The position numbers and the translations under genes were made by a program. The notes beneath the pieces are model-generated. The model ran no database searches, had not been told where the DNA came from, and worked only from the letters and a program-made list of their open reading frames with translations. This document shows positions 42,329 to 51,598 of a stretch of DNA of 64,000 nucleotides, in pieces (the stretch's first letter is position 1; the number at the start of each line of letters is the position of its first letter). Source of the DNA: CSP1-1 sp035620615 (lineage in GTDB: Archaea; Thermoproteota; Nitrososphaeria; Nitrososphaerales; Nitrosopumilaceae); assembly GCA_035620615.1 (NCBI GenBank), contig DASPGM010000011.1:67494-131493 (forward strand), given 5' to 3'.

Positions 42329-42427
42329 AGATTATGTATGTTATTTACATGTATTATCTTTTCTCGACATGGTACAAATATCAAATCGTTCAATTGTTTA
42401 AATTATCATGTATGTTTGTGAAAATAA

Positions 42428-45193
42428 ATGAAGAAATTTCTGTTTTTTTTATTATTTTGCTTTTCAATTGGAATTCCACTAGCTGAAGGACATCCATTTA
42501 CAATTGAGACCAATCCTCCACAGGCATCAAATGTACCTGTTGGATTAACACGGATTTCAGTTCAATTTTCTGAAGCAATTGATGTTGACTTTAGTGAACT
42601 TAAGGTGTATGATAGTAACGGTGTTCAAATTGACAATAAGGATACTTCATATTTTGAAGGGGATAACTCTCTAGTTGTTACTACCCCACCGTTACAAGAT
42701 GGGGTCTATACTGTAACAAGTAAAGTTCTTTCAAAAGTTGATGGACATCTTGTTCCTGGTGCATTCGTATTTGCTGTAGGAGATGTAAAAATTGATCCAT
42801 CGTTGTTGGAACAACATGATTCTGCAGAGATAATATTTTTTCCTGAAGCAGGAGCAAGAATTCCAGGATTTGTAGGTCAAACAATTGTTCTGGGCGGTGT
42901 GATTTCATCATTATTAATTTGGCGAACTCAACAGAAAAAAATAATTAAAGATAAACTTGAACAAATACAAGAGAAATTTCATAGTAGATATTTATCCATT
43001 ATTGGTATTGGAATAATTGCTGTTTTTATTTCAAATATTTTGATGCTTGTAATTCAGACTTTACGATTAGAAGTATCTGCATTTGATGCAATTCAAACAT
43101 CATTTGGAACTACATGGATAATTAGAATGGCAATAACTATTGGTTTACTTGGGGTTTGGTTCTGGATAGAACGAAAAAAATATCTTTCAATAAAAAATCA
43201 GTTTCCACCTTTGATACTTTCCCTAGCATTAATTGGAACATCAACTATGATTGGTCATGGTGCTGCAAGTGAGCAAGTACCTGCTATTGTTTTGGATTAT
43301 GTGCACAATCTTATCGCATCAATATGGATTGGTGGAATAATCTTTTTTGGTTTTATTTTACTTCCCACCTTTTCAATTCTTGAAGATAAAAGTAAGGAAT
43401 TATTTTCCCTTGCAGTAATACCAAGATTTTCAATTATGATCATTATATCACTTGGAGTGCTTATAATATCAGGACCAACTCTTTTATGGTTTCTAGAAAG
43501 TAATGTGGGTTTGCTTGTAAAATCTACATATGGAAATTTAATTTTAATAAAAATAGCAATAGCTTCAATTATGATTGGGTTAGGGGGCTACAACCAATTT
43601 GTAATACAGAAAAAAGCTGAGAATAATCTTAAATCAGGTATAATTACAGTTCATAAAAAATTACGGCGTTCTCTAAAAATAGAATCCATATTAGGAATTA
43701 TTTTACTTGGTGTAGTAGCATTATTAACAAATGGAACATTACCAGCTGGAGAAATACAGCAAGTACAAGCAGAAGAAATTATTTTTGGGTATTATACAAC
43801 AGAATTTTCAGAACATGCCAAGTTTGATGTTACAATTTATCCATATAGAAGTGGTCAGAACACTATTAGTGTAATTGTATCAGATCTTAATGGTAATTCA
43901 TTAGATGATATCGATAGTCTTAAGATAAAAGTATCAAATCCGCAACGAAATATTTCTCCTATTGAGATTCCATTAACTGTAAAACAAGATGAAAAATCAT
44001 CAATAATTCAATATGAAGGGGAATTGACATTTGGATTTTCAGGCAAGTGGCAGATAGAGATTGAAGCTAAACGAACTACGACAATTAATGAAGATATAAT
44101 TCTCGATCTACTAGTTAAACCAAAGCTCACACAAATAAAAACTGAAATTACAGAATATCCCTTCCCATCAATTGATTCTGCACCCCTCTATCCTCTATTT
44201 GATGGAAAAAATTCAATATGGATAAGTGACCCCTCAAAACCAAGATTATGGAAGTTTACCATTGATGATAAGAAGTTTAGCTCGTATGAATTTGAGGGTC
44301 TCACATCAATTATTCTGACTCAGGATAATAATGGGAATATTTGGTTTACAGACACACCAAATAACAAAATAGGATTTATTGATTCAGAATCAGAACAAAT
44401 TCAAACCATTTCACTTCCTATGAAATCAATACCTATTTCATTACAAGCAGACTTGGAAAATAACATTTGGGTTTCACTTGTAGACAAAAATATGATAATA
44501 AAATATGATCAAAATTCTGGAAAATTTGAAGAACATCATATTCCAACTGCTCAAGGAGGGCCATTTGCACTAGCAAGGGACTCATATGGGGACATTTGGT
44601 TTACAGAATCTAATGCATCAAAAATTGGTGTAATTAATCCAAAAACAGGGAAAATTAAAGAATTTGCTTCAGATTTTCCTATAGAATCACCAGAAGCTCT
44701 ATACTTTGATAGGGAAGGCATGTTATGGATAACTGCTCATACTGGACTGGCATTAGTTAAATTCAATCCAGTCTTAGAAACATTTGAAAGAATTTCTATT
44801 TCTGATCCAAATGCATTACCATTTGGTATGACTGAAGACAAATATGGAAATATTTGGTTTGCTCAACATACTACAGATAATATTGCCATATATGATCCAC
44901 AAAATAATAATCTTATAGAAATACCAATATCCACAAAAAATTCCTTTATACAATTCATGACTTCGGATAATAACGAAAACATATGGTTTGTGGAACAACG
45001 CGGAAATAAACTTGGAATGATAAAAATTTCAGAAATACCAAGTTTTGGAGATGCTATACCACAAATTCAAGATATTAAATTACAATACGCCGAGCTTGTA
45101 TCACCATTCATTGCAATAGGAATTATTGCAACATCTTTATTTTTTGTAAAGAGTGTAACGGATAAAAGAAGATTAGATTCCCTAATTCCTTAA
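42428..45193 (+). CDS. CopC-CopD fusion with C-terminal streptogramin-lyase-like beta-propeller
   Basis: 921 residues. The signal peptide ends 'PLAEG|HPFTIETNPP', which puts the CopC Cu(II)-binding His at the mature N-terminus. The CopC domain (about 21-118) has 'LTRISVQFSEAIDVDFSELKV' and 'SKVDGHLVPGAFVFAVGD' with the second His. Eight or so TM helices (about 145-440) form a CopD domain with 'IGHGAASEQVPAIVLDYVHNL'. An external beta domain (about 450-560) is followed by a Vgb/NHL-like propeller (about 570-880) with repeated 'GNIWFTD', 'NNIWVSL', 'GDIWFTE', 'GNIWFAQ', and a final TM helix. Copper import or sensing is likely. The propeller fusion is unusual. Confidence 0.85.
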   Translation: MKKFLFFLLFCFSIGIPLAEGHPFTIETNPPQASNVPVGLTRISVQFSEAIDVDFSELKVYDSNGVQIDNKDTSYFEGDNSLVVTTPPLQDGVYTVTSKVLSKVDGHLVPGAFVFAVGDVKIDPSLLEQHDSAEIIFFPEAGARIPGFVGQTIVLGGVISSLLIWRTQQKKIIKDKLEQIQEKFHSRYLSIIGIGIIAVFISNILMLVIQTLRLEVSAFDAIQTSFGTTWIIRMAITIGLLGVWFWIERKKYLSIKNQFPPLILSLALIGTSTMIGHGAASEQVPAIVLDYVHNLIASIWIGGIIFFGFILLPTFSILEDKSKELFSLAVIPRFSIMIIISLGVLIISGPTLLWFLESNVGLLVKSTYGNLILIKIAIASIMIGLGGYNQFVIQKKAENNLKSGIITVHKKLRRSLKIESILGIILLGVVALLTNGTLPAGEIQQVQAEEIIFGYYTTEFSEHAKFDVTIYPYRSGQNTISVIVSDLNGNSLDDIDSLKIKVSNPQRNISPIEIPLTVKQDEKSSIIQYEGELTFGFSGKWQIEIEAKRTTTINEDIILDLLVKPKLTQIKTEITEYPFPSIDSAPLYPLFDGKNSIWISDPSKPRLWKFTIDDKKFSSYEFEGLTSIILTQDNNGNIWFTDTPNNKIGFIDSESEQIQTISLPMKSIPISLQADLENNIWVSLVDKNMIIKYDQNSGKFEEHHIPTAQGGPFALARDSYGDIWFTESNASKIGVINPKTGKIKEFASDFPIESPEALYFDREGMLWITAHTGLALVKFNPVLETFERISISDPNALPFGMTEDKYGNIWFAQHTTDNIAIYDPQNNNLIEIPISTKNSFIQFMTSDNNENIWFVEQRGNKLGMIKISEIPSFGDAIPQIQDIKLQYAELVSPFIAIGIIATSLFFVKSVTDKRRLDSLIP

Positions 45194-46542
45194 TTAAAAA
45201 ATTTTTTATGTAAAGATATTACAGAAATTAATCCCCCAACAAGGATTAATGAAGCAATAACTCCAAACTCGGGAACAACAACTAAACCAAATTCTGTACT
45301 TGAACCTGTACCTCGAATATTTTCAAATCTTATGACTGTAGGTCCACTTTGACCTTCTAAGAAAGTATAATCTTCAAATTGTCCTCCAACAGCAGCATTT
45401 CCAGAGTTTTTGTAAATCTCAACATTATTTTGTAAAATAATAAAATCATATGTAGATTGTCTAAGAGGCTCACCAGTAATTCCATCACGAATTGTAAAAA
45501 CAAATTTTGTATTGATACCAGGCTCTATTACAATTGGATCCCAAGAAAGATCGATTTGGAATCTTTCATCTCTAGTCATTGCAGACATGGGAAACTTAAC
45601 TGAATCGCTTGCTTCTAATGTAAATAACATGTAATCAGGTAAATCATCATTAATTTTTTTTTGTTCTTCTTTTAGATATTGTAAATGATCTTGAAGTAAA
45701 ACAAAGTGTACAATTCTATCTTTTTCTTCTGTATAATCATCAATTATTACATTTGATTTGAATAAATCTATACCATTAATTTTTCCAGTATAGCTTGGGG
45801 TTAGATATTCAGCAAAATCCTTAGGAAAATGTACTTCTTCATGAACCACTGGTACATGAGATACAATTTTTTCATTCCAATTAAATGGCATTTTAAATGA
45901 AACTAATTTATTTTCAGAATCATAATCAAAATCTGATAATTTATCAAAATAGGATTTTGTTTTAAAATTAATTAAATTTCCATTTATACTTTTTTTTTCA
46001 TAATTTTTTGTTTCAACCATACTTACATCTAAGGAATATATTCCTAAACCTTCAACAATATTAGTAGGCTCATCAATGGTTCTTATTTCAATTTCAAAAT
46101 TAAATAATCCACCAGATTCAAAAATATTTCCTTCAAGTTGAATTGGTTGAGAATCTGTTGCATACCAGGCTCCAAGTAAAGAATCTTTTTCAGCTTTAAT
46201 CTTGGGTTTGTTATCTTTACTAGGAATTATATGAATTAGTAGATTTCCATCATCAGTAAAAAAATAATTTCTAAAAATTGTTTTATTTTCTTGATAAAGA
46301 CCAATTAAAAAAGTTACATTATTTACATTTTTCTGAGTTGCTTTATCAATAGCTGTAATCGATATTTTTTTATTATCTGATTCATCATCATAAAGCGGAA
46401 GTTCAACAGATACAGAAAGTTTTCTACCATCTAAATCAATTAATGTAGTATCAATTCCCCATCCATGGCCATATGAATTTTCTATTTGAATAAGAAAAAT
46501 GAATGAGATAATTGATAAAATAATTATTTTTTTAGTTTTCAT
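45190..46542 (-). CDS. secreted PEFG-CTERM protein with predicted mature N-terminal His
   Basis: 450 residues. The signal peptide ends 'IENSYG|HGWGID'. Two or three beta-sandwich domains follow, including 'VVHEEVHFPKDFAEYLTPSY', which matches 'VVHEEIRVPKSFSPY' in the 556-residue protein at 37143-38813. The C-terminus is 'VVVPEFGVIASLILVGGLI' then a Lys-rich end, a PEFG-CTERM signal. It overlaps the convergent CopC-CopD gene by 4 bases and its start overlaps the NikR-like stop by 4 bases. The function is unknown; cell-surface location is likely. Confidence 0.7.
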   Translation of the reverse strand: MKTKKIIILSIISFIFLIQIENSYGHGWGIDTTLIDLDGRKLSVSVELPLYDDESDNKKISITAIDKATQKNVNNVTFLIGLYQENKTIFRNYFFTDDGNLLIHIIPSKDNKPKIKAEKDSLLGAWYATDSQPIQLEGNIFESGGLFNFEIEIRTIDEPTNIVEGLGIYSLDVSMVETKNYEKKSINGNLINFKTKSYFDKLSDFDYDSENKLVSFKMPFNWNEKIVSHVPVVHEEVHFPKDFAEYLTPSYTGKINGIDLFKSNVIIDDYTEEKDRIVHFVLLQDHLQYLKEEQKKINDDLPDYMLFTLEASDSVKFPMSAMTRDERFQIDLSWDPIVIEPGINTKFVFTIRDGITGEPLRQSTYDFIILQNNVEIYKNSGNAAVGGQFEDYTFLEGQSGPTVIRFENIRGTGSSTEFGLVVVPEFGVIASLILVGGLISVISLHKKFFN

Positions 46543-46922
46543 AATGTTACAAGTTTAACTGTATCCATTTTTTTATTTGCTTGAAAATCGTTTGTAATGG
46601 TTGAAACTCGTTCTGCATCACCATCTATTACAAATAGCTCCATACACTTATCACCTTCAATTTTACTGTGAAGATGAGTAATAATGAGGTCTTCAAAATT
46701 ATGTTTTATTCCGCTAACAATATGATCAAATTCATCATTATGAACTACAAGTAGTATAGCATGAATGTTTCCTGAAAGTTCATTTTTTTGTTTTGCCTCA
46801 GAAACAAAGTTTCGAATTCCTGCACGTATTGCCTCGGATCTGCCAGAAAATCCCATTGATTTTTTTAATTTGTCTAGTTGAGAAAGAATTTCATCATTTA
46901 ATGAGATTGAGACGATCGGCAT
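46539..46922 (-). CDS. NikR-type metal-responsive ribbon-helix-helix regulator
   Basis: 127 residues. The RHH domain (about 2-45) is 'VSISLNDEILSQLDKL' with 'GFSGRSEAIRAGIRNFV'. The ACT-like metal domain (about 52-127) has His74, 'THLH' (83, 85) and Cys93, corresponding to the four square-planar Ni ligands of E. coli NikR. Here, however, the HxH-to-Cys spacing is two residues longer, so metal preference may differ. It is divergent from a Zn/Mn-type ABC operon with a palindrome at that operon's start. It may also act on the downstream PEFG gene, which overlaps it by 4 bases. Confidence 0.85.
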   Translation of the reverse strand: MPIVSISLNDEILSQLDKLKKSMGFSGRSEAIRAGIRNFVSEAKQKNELSGNIHAILLVVHNDEFDHIVSGIKHNFEDLIITHLHSKIEGDKCMELFVIDGDAERVSTITNDFQANKKMDTVKLVTL

Positions 46923-46982
46923 GAGATTATAGTTATTAAAACCCTTATATATTTAACAATAAAAATTATTAACTTTTTCTAG

Positions 46983-47013
46983 ATTTATTAATAATACTAG
47001 GCACTAATTAGTG
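46983..47013 (+). promoter_or_regulatory. leaderless promoter with perfect operator-like palindrome for the metal ABC operon
   Basis: ATTTATTAATAATA at 46983-46996 is a TATA-type element. The perfect 12-base palindrome CACTAATTAGTG (47002-47013) ends on the first base of the GTG start codon at 47013. With the TATA about 25 bases upstream, transcription would begin at or near the start codon (a leaderless mRNA). A protein on the palindrome would block initiation. Confidence 0.5.
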
Positions 47014-47939
47014 TGTTCAATCAAACAAAGGCTGCAATAATTGTCATAATGATAATTATTCCATTATCCATAATTGTAATTTGGAACTCTTCAAGAGTTG
47101 AGGAATTTCCAATTAATGATATTGAAAATCACAAGCTTGTTGTCTTAGCATCGTTTTATCCACTTTTCGAATTTACAAAAGAGATTGGTAAAGACAAAGT
47201 AAATGTTTCTATGTTAGTTCCAGATGGAATGGAACCGCATGATTGGGAACCATCCATACAAGATCTTAAACTAATTCAAAGTGCTGATATAATAATAATA
47301 AATGGAATTGGATTTGAAAATTGGATTGAAGATATTTTAAAAATAAATTCAGAGATCAGAATAATAGATACAAGTAGTGGAATTAATATTAAAAATAAAA
47401 GTGATATTGAAAAAAATAATCACCTAAATACATTAGCTGATCCACATATATGGCTTAGTCCTGTTTTGGCAAAAATTCAAGTAAAAAATATTGAGGAAGG
47501 TTTAAAAGAATTGGATAAAGAAAATAGTAAATTTTATCATAATAGTTCTGAAAATTATATTGAAAAGTTAGATACATTAGATTTTAAAATTAAAACTGAA
47601 TTATCAAATTGTACAAAAAACTTTATAGCTTTTCATAATGCGTTTACATATTTTTCAACAGAATATGGTTTAAATCAATATACTGTTGTATCTGATGAAC
47701 CTCATGGTGAGCCTACCTCAAAAAATATAGAAAAAATAATTAATTTAGCAAAAGAGTTGAAAATTAAAGTCATATTCACAGAAGAGGGAGTAGACCAGCG
47801 TACTGCACAAGTAATTGCAAGAGAAATAAATGGAAAAGTTTTAACACTATCTCCTATAGAAATTGCTGATAAAAATTCTACCTATCTTGAAAAAATGAAT
47901 GAAAATTTAGCCAATTTAAAGGAGGCTTTGTGTAATTGA
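47013..47939 (+). CDS. znuA: metal ABC transporter substrate-binding protein (ZnuA-like, cluster A-I)
   Basis: 308 residues, GTG start. One N-terminal membrane anchor (about 8-25, 'AIIVIMIIIPLSIIVIW') tethers it outside. Metal ligands are recognisable: 'GMEPHDWEPS' (His), 'LADPHIWLSP' (His), 'NFIAFHNAFTYFSTEYGL' (His), and 'IFTEEGVDQRTAQVIARE' (Asp/Glu). Three His plus a carboxylate favour Zn or Mn. It lacks the long His-rich loop of many ZnuA proteins. It overlaps the ATPase gene by 4 bases. Confidence 0.88.
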   Translation: MFNQTKAAIIVIMIIIPLSIIVIWNSSRVEEFPINDIENHKLVVLASFYPLFEFTKEIGKDKVNVSMLVPDGMEPHDWEPSIQDLKLIQSADIIIINGIGFENWIEDILKINSEIRIIDTSSGINIKNKSDIEKNNHLNTLADPHIWLSPVLAKIQVKNIEEGLKELDKENSKFYHNSSENYIEKLDTLDFKIKTELSNCTKNFIAFHNAFTYFSTEYGLNQYTVVSDEPHGEPTSKNIEKIINLAKELKIKVIFTEEGVDQRTAQVIAREINGKVLTLSPIEIADKNSTYLEKMNENLANLKEALCN

Positions 47940-48664
47940 AAGTTGTTGATATTAAAAATTTAACAGTTAATTATCCTGGTGTCAAGGCACTTGATAATGT
48001 AACATTTTCCATTGACCAAAAAGATTTTCTAGGAATTATTGGACCAAATGGTGCTGGAAAATCTACTTTATTTTCTTGCATGTTAGGACTTAATACAAAA
48101 TATAGTGGAATTATTGAATTTTTTGGAGAAGATATTCGAGAATCAAAAAAATACCTTGGGAAAGTTGGATATGTACCTCAAAAACCTATTTTTGAGAAAA
48201 ATTTTCCAATTACAGTTAGGGAGGTAGTAAAAATGGGGTTAAAACGAGATGATAATGAAAAAAGAATCGATGAAGTTCTTCAAGACGTATGGATTCATGA
48301 GCTTAGTCATAAAAGGATTGGAGAATTATCTGGCGGTCAACAGCAACGTGTATTCATAGCCAAAGCACTTGTGGGGGTTCCTAAAATCCTAATTTTAGAT
48401 GAACCAGTAACAGGAATTGATTCACAAAGTATAGAATTATTCTACGGAATTTTAAATGAACTAAACAATAAACAAAACATTACAATAATTTGGGCGTCAC
48501 ATGATTTAGATGCAGTAAATAAACTTGCAAACAAAGTAGCATGTCTTGATAGAACTCTATTTTTTCATGGCGTATCAGATGATTTTTTCAGTAATGAAGA
48601 ACTTGTCAAAAAATACTCTGAATCTGCTATGCAAAAACATATGCATCACCATGTAGAATCATGA
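47936..48664 (+). CDS. znuC: metal ABC transporter ATP-binding protein
   Basis: 242 residues, TTG start inside the ATTGAA junction. Walker A 'GPNGAGKST', Q-loop 'GYVPQKPIF', signature 'LSGGQQQRVFIAKAL', Walker B 'ILILDEPVTGID' and H-loop 'ASHDL' are all intact. The His-rich end 'KHMHHH' may sense or buffer metal. It sits between the binding protein and permease with 4-base overlaps at both ends, so all three are translated together. Confidence 0.93.
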   Translation: MKVVDIKNLTVNYPGVKALDNVTFSIDQKDFLGIIGPNGAGKSTLFSCMLGLNTKYSGIIEFFGEDIRESKKYLGKVGYVPQKPIFEKNFPITVREVVKMGLKRDDNEKRIDEVLQDVWIHELSHKRIGELSGGQQQRVFIAKALVGVPKILILDEPVTGIDSQSIELFYGILNELNNKQNITIIWASHDLDAVNKLANKVACLDRTLFFHGVSDDFFSNEELVKKYSESAMQKHMHHHVES

Positions 48665-49521
48665 CACTAGAAATTTTAACATATAGTTTTATGCAAAGAG
48701 CATTAATTTCTGGAATTGCAATTGCTTTGCTATGTTCAGTTGTTGGATTATTTTTGGTTTTAAGAAGATATTCCTTGTTTGGTGATGCGGTAGCTCATTC
48801 ATCTTTTGGAGGAATAGCTCTAGGACTTTTGATTGGGATTTATCCAATGTGGACTGCTTATATTATTTCCCTTGCAAGTGCATTTGTAATTACAAGAATA
48901 AAACAAAAATTTGATATTTCCGGTGAAGCTTCTGTTGCAATTTTACTTTCATCAGGAATTGCCATAGGGTTAATTTTGATAAGCCTTTCTGGAGGTTTTA
49001 ACCTTGATATTTTCAGTTTTCTTTTTGGCAGTATCTTACTCATTAGTGCAGAAGATACTATACTAATTCTTGGTCTTACAGGTGGAATTTTAATTATAAT
49101 TTTGTTACTTTATCGAGAACTAATTTACTCTACATTTAATGAGGAGCAAGCAAAAGTTAGTGGCATTCCAGTAGAAAAGATTAACTATCTTATTGTTTTC
49201 ATAGCTGGAATTACTGTTGTAACCTCAATACAGTTAGTTGGCATATTACTTATTTCCGCATTATTTGTAATTCCTAATGTAACTGCCATATTATATGGTC
49301 GTAGCTTTAAACAAACCACACTTCTCTCAATCACATTTGCTGTTTCGTCAGTCATAGTTGGAATACTAATTTCTTATTTGTTTGATATTACTCCATCTGG
49401 AGGAATTGTAATGCTAGCAATTGGGATTTTTGCAGTAACACTATGTCTTAAATCTATGGGTTTAATAGAAGGTTCAAAAATTCGCATAAAAAAATTATCT
49501 TTGTCGAATCACTTTATTTAG
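48661..49521 (+). CDS. znuB: metal ABC transporter permease
   Basis: 286 residues with about eight membrane helices. 'SFMQRALISGIAIALLCSVV' and 'GDAVAHSSFGGIALGLLIGI' form the typical ABC-3 family start, and 'TFNEEQAKVSGIPVEKINYL' is the cytoplasmic coupling region with the EAA-like loop. The 'LVGILLISALFVIPNVTA' segment is diagnostic of Zn/Mn/Fe permeases. The 3' end overlaps the convergent cheY by 27 bases. Confidence 0.93.
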   Translation: MTLEILTYSFMQRALISGIAIALLCSVVGLFLVLRRYSLFGDAVAHSSFGGIALGLLIGIYPMWTAYIISLASAFVITRIKQKFDISGEASVAILLSSGIAIGLILISLSGGFNLDIFSFLFGSILLISAEDTILILGLTGGILIIILLLYRELIYSTFNEEQAKVSGIPVEKINYLIVFIAGITVVTSIQLVGILLISALFVIPNVTAILYGRSFKQTTLLSITFAVSSVIVGILISYLFDITPSGGIVMLAIGIFAVTLCLKSMGLIEGSKIRIKKLSLSNHFI

Positions 49522-49878
49522 TGTAAGTGGGACATTAGAACGATCAAAGGGTTTTACAACATAATCCCTTGCTCCAAGTTTGATTGCATCTTGAACAATG
49601 TGTTTTTCTTCAACAGATGTAATCATCACCACTTTTGCCTGTGGATCAATCTTAAGAATAGCACGTAATGCTTGGATTCCATCAGCTCTAGGCATGTTAA
49701 CATCCATTGTTACAAGATCTGGTTTAATTTTTTGGAAGGCCTTAACACCCTCAATACCATCAGCTGCTTCAAAAATTTCTGATGCAAGACCATTATTTTT
49801 AATAATATCTTTTAGAACACTTCGCATAAATGAAGCATCATCAACAATTAGAATTTTAGATGCAACTCCTCTAGTCAT
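49495..49878 (-). CDS. cheY: chemotaxis response regulator CheY
   Basis: 127 residues, a single REC domain. The acidic pocket is 'ILIVDDASFMRSVL'. The phospho-acceptor Asp is in 'DLVTMDVNMPRADGIQAL', the switch Thr/Ser in 'VVMITSVEEKH', and the Lys in 'YVVKPFDRSNV'. Phospho-CheY controls archaellum switching in archaea through CheF. It is last in the chemotaxis block, separated from cheR by 134 bases, so it may also have its own promoter (TATA-like ATTACTCTATTTAC on the minus strand). Confidence 0.94.
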   Translation of the reverse strand: MTRGVASKILIVDDASFMRSVLKDIIKNNGLASEIFEAADGIEGVKAFQKIKPDLVTMDVNMPRADGIQALRAILKIDPQAKVVMITSVEEKHIVQDAIKLGARDYVVKPFDRSNVPLTLNKVIRQR

Positions 49879-50012
49879 AATACTTTATACCTCTTGTGCA
49901 TATGGGTATTTTTTGTAAATAGAGTAATAATCCTAAGTTTGTTCTAGGTGAACATACATTTTTTAGAAATTTGATATATTTTTCATCATTATTATAAAAA
50001 AGCAGTATCATG

Positions 50013-50870
50013 TTATTTACCTGCTATTAATTCAGAAAGAGCATCCGAAGGCAATTTTTTTTGATAAATTCTATGTCTTCCACTAATTGGAACAAAGGAA
50101 TTTTGTAATTTATGACCCCAAATAGTTTCATCCATTCCTAATACTAGAAATCGATTTGGTTTTAAGACAGTATAAAATTTTTTTAATATGAGATCTTGTG
50201 CATCTGTTGCATAATATATTAGTAAATTTCTACAAAAAATTACATCAAGGTAAGTTGCTGGAAATGTTGTAATGTCTCCAAGATTAAACGATACTAAATT
50301 TTTTATTTTTTCAATAACCTGGTAATTTCCGTTTTCATTTTTTTCAAAATATTTTGAAATTAATAATGGTTCAAGGTTTTTTAAATTTTCATTTCGATAG
50401 ATTCCTAATCTTGCATCTTTTAATGAACTTTGATTAATATCAGTTGCAAGTATTTTGAATTTATAATCGGTATTTTTGAGTGATTCATTAAACATTATGG
50501 CCAAGCTGTATGGTTCTTCTCCTGATGCACAGCCACAACTCCATATTCGAATTGTATCAGTAGATTTTGTATTTTTAAGCAAATTAGGAATTATTTTTTG
50601 CATAAAGAATTGCCAAACTTGTTTATCGCGAAAAAATTTAGTAACATTAATTGATAGTGAATCATAAAGTGAGCCTACTTCATTAGGTTTGGAATTTAGA
50701 AAATTTACATATTCTGAACTATTTTTTAAATTTAGCATTTTCATTCTCACATGAATTCTTCTAGCGAGAAATGTTTGTTTAAAATATGATAAATCTAATC
50801 CGTGTTTTTTTAAAATTGATTCTTTAATTTGTTGAAGATCTTTATCTGTGATGGAAACTTCCAGAGTCAT
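50013..50870 (-). CDS. cheR: chemoreceptor methyltransferase CheR
   Basis: 285 residues. The N-terminal helical domain (about 1-75) has 'YFKQTFLARRIHVRMKML'. The SAM domain has 'IWSCGCASGEEPYSLAIMF', 'KILATDINQSSLKDARLG', 'VSFNLGDI' and 'LDVIFCRNLLIYY'. It methylates Glu residues on MCPs. Two bases separate it from cheC upstream. Confidence 0.95.
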   Translation of the reverse strand: MTLEVSITDKDLQQIKESILKKHGLDLSYFKQTFLARRIHVRMKMLNLKNSSEYVNFLNSKPNEVGSLYDSLSINVTKFFRDKQVWQFFMQKIIPNLLKNTKSTDTIRIWSCGCASGEEPYSLAIMFNESLKNTDYKFKILATDINQSSLKDARLGIYRNENLKNLEPLLISKYFEKNENGNYQVIEKIKNLVSFNLGDITTFPATYLDVIFCRNLLIYYATDAQDLILKKFYTVLKPNRFLVLGMDETIWGHKLQNSFVPISGRHRIYQKKLPSDALSELIAGK

Positions 50871-50872
50871 TA

Positions 50873-51589
50873 TTAGTTTGCCTCCTTTTGTAATTCTTCA
50901 AGAAGAGAATCCAACTCTGCGTTTTCTCCACCAGTAGTATATTCATTTGAATCTATCAATGATGAAAATTCTGAAGAATTATCTTTTCCATTATTTGTTA
51001 ATAGTTTTCGTGCATCATTTGAGTTTTGAACAATTATCATATGTATCCGAATTCCACTTTTCTCTCCCACTAATTCGGTATCAGCAATTATTGCAGAATC
51101 TGATGGTTTTATGACATCATTTGCTGAATCATTTATCATGGATGTAACGTCCCCTTGAATGTAATCAGGAGTGGAAAGGTCTACTCTAAATCCCGTACCG
51201 ATAGACAATGCATTAAAAAATGAACCAGTTAAGATATTTGCAACTTCTTGAATAGCAGAAGCACCCATTTCGTCTATTTCATGAATTTCATCTTTACCAA
51301 GAAGCTTTGCTGCAATCATTGTAGCAAATTTCATTTTAATTGCATAACAAATCTCAATATGGATATCTCCTTTGCCACGTAGTCTAACTCCACACATAGG
51401 TAATTCGTTAGAGCTCAGTCTAATTTTTTGTGGATTGAAATATTTTTTATCCAATATCATAACTTTGTAAGTTATCTTTTCTTCTAACAAGGTTGAAAGG
51501 GATGATGAAGTCTGTAAAGCAATATACTCATTAATAATTTTAGAAAAATTTTCAATTTCTTTAGGTTGTAGATTAGATTTCTTGTCCAT
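50873..51589 (-). CDS. cheC: CheC-family chemotaxis phosphatase/adaptor
   Basis: 238 residues. One clear CheC active-site helix is present, 'EMGASAIQEVANILTGSFFNAL' (E-x2-N). I do not see an equally clear second copy, whereas classical CheC has two. Residues about 70-190 cover the CheC/CheX fold ('MKFATMIAAKLLGKDE', 'GIRIHMIIVQ'). The C-terminal tail (about 195-238) is Ser/Asn/Glu rich and ends 'LDSLLEELQKEAN'. It dephosphorylates CheY-P and in archaea and Bacilli partners CheD, which is not in this window. Confidence 0.88.
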   Translation of the reverse strand: MDKKSNLQPKEIENFSKIINEYIALQTSSSLSTLLEEKITYKVMILDKKYFNPQKIRLSSNELPMCGVRLRGKGDIHIEICYAIKMKFATMIAAKLLGKDEIHEIDEMGASAIQEVANILTGSFFNALSIGTGFRVDLSTPDYIQGDVTSMINDSANDVIKPSDSAIIADTELVGEKSGIRIHMIIVQNSNDARKLLTNNGKDNSSEFSSLIDSNEYTTGGENAELDSLLEELQKEAN

Positions 51590-51598
51590 TTTTATCTC

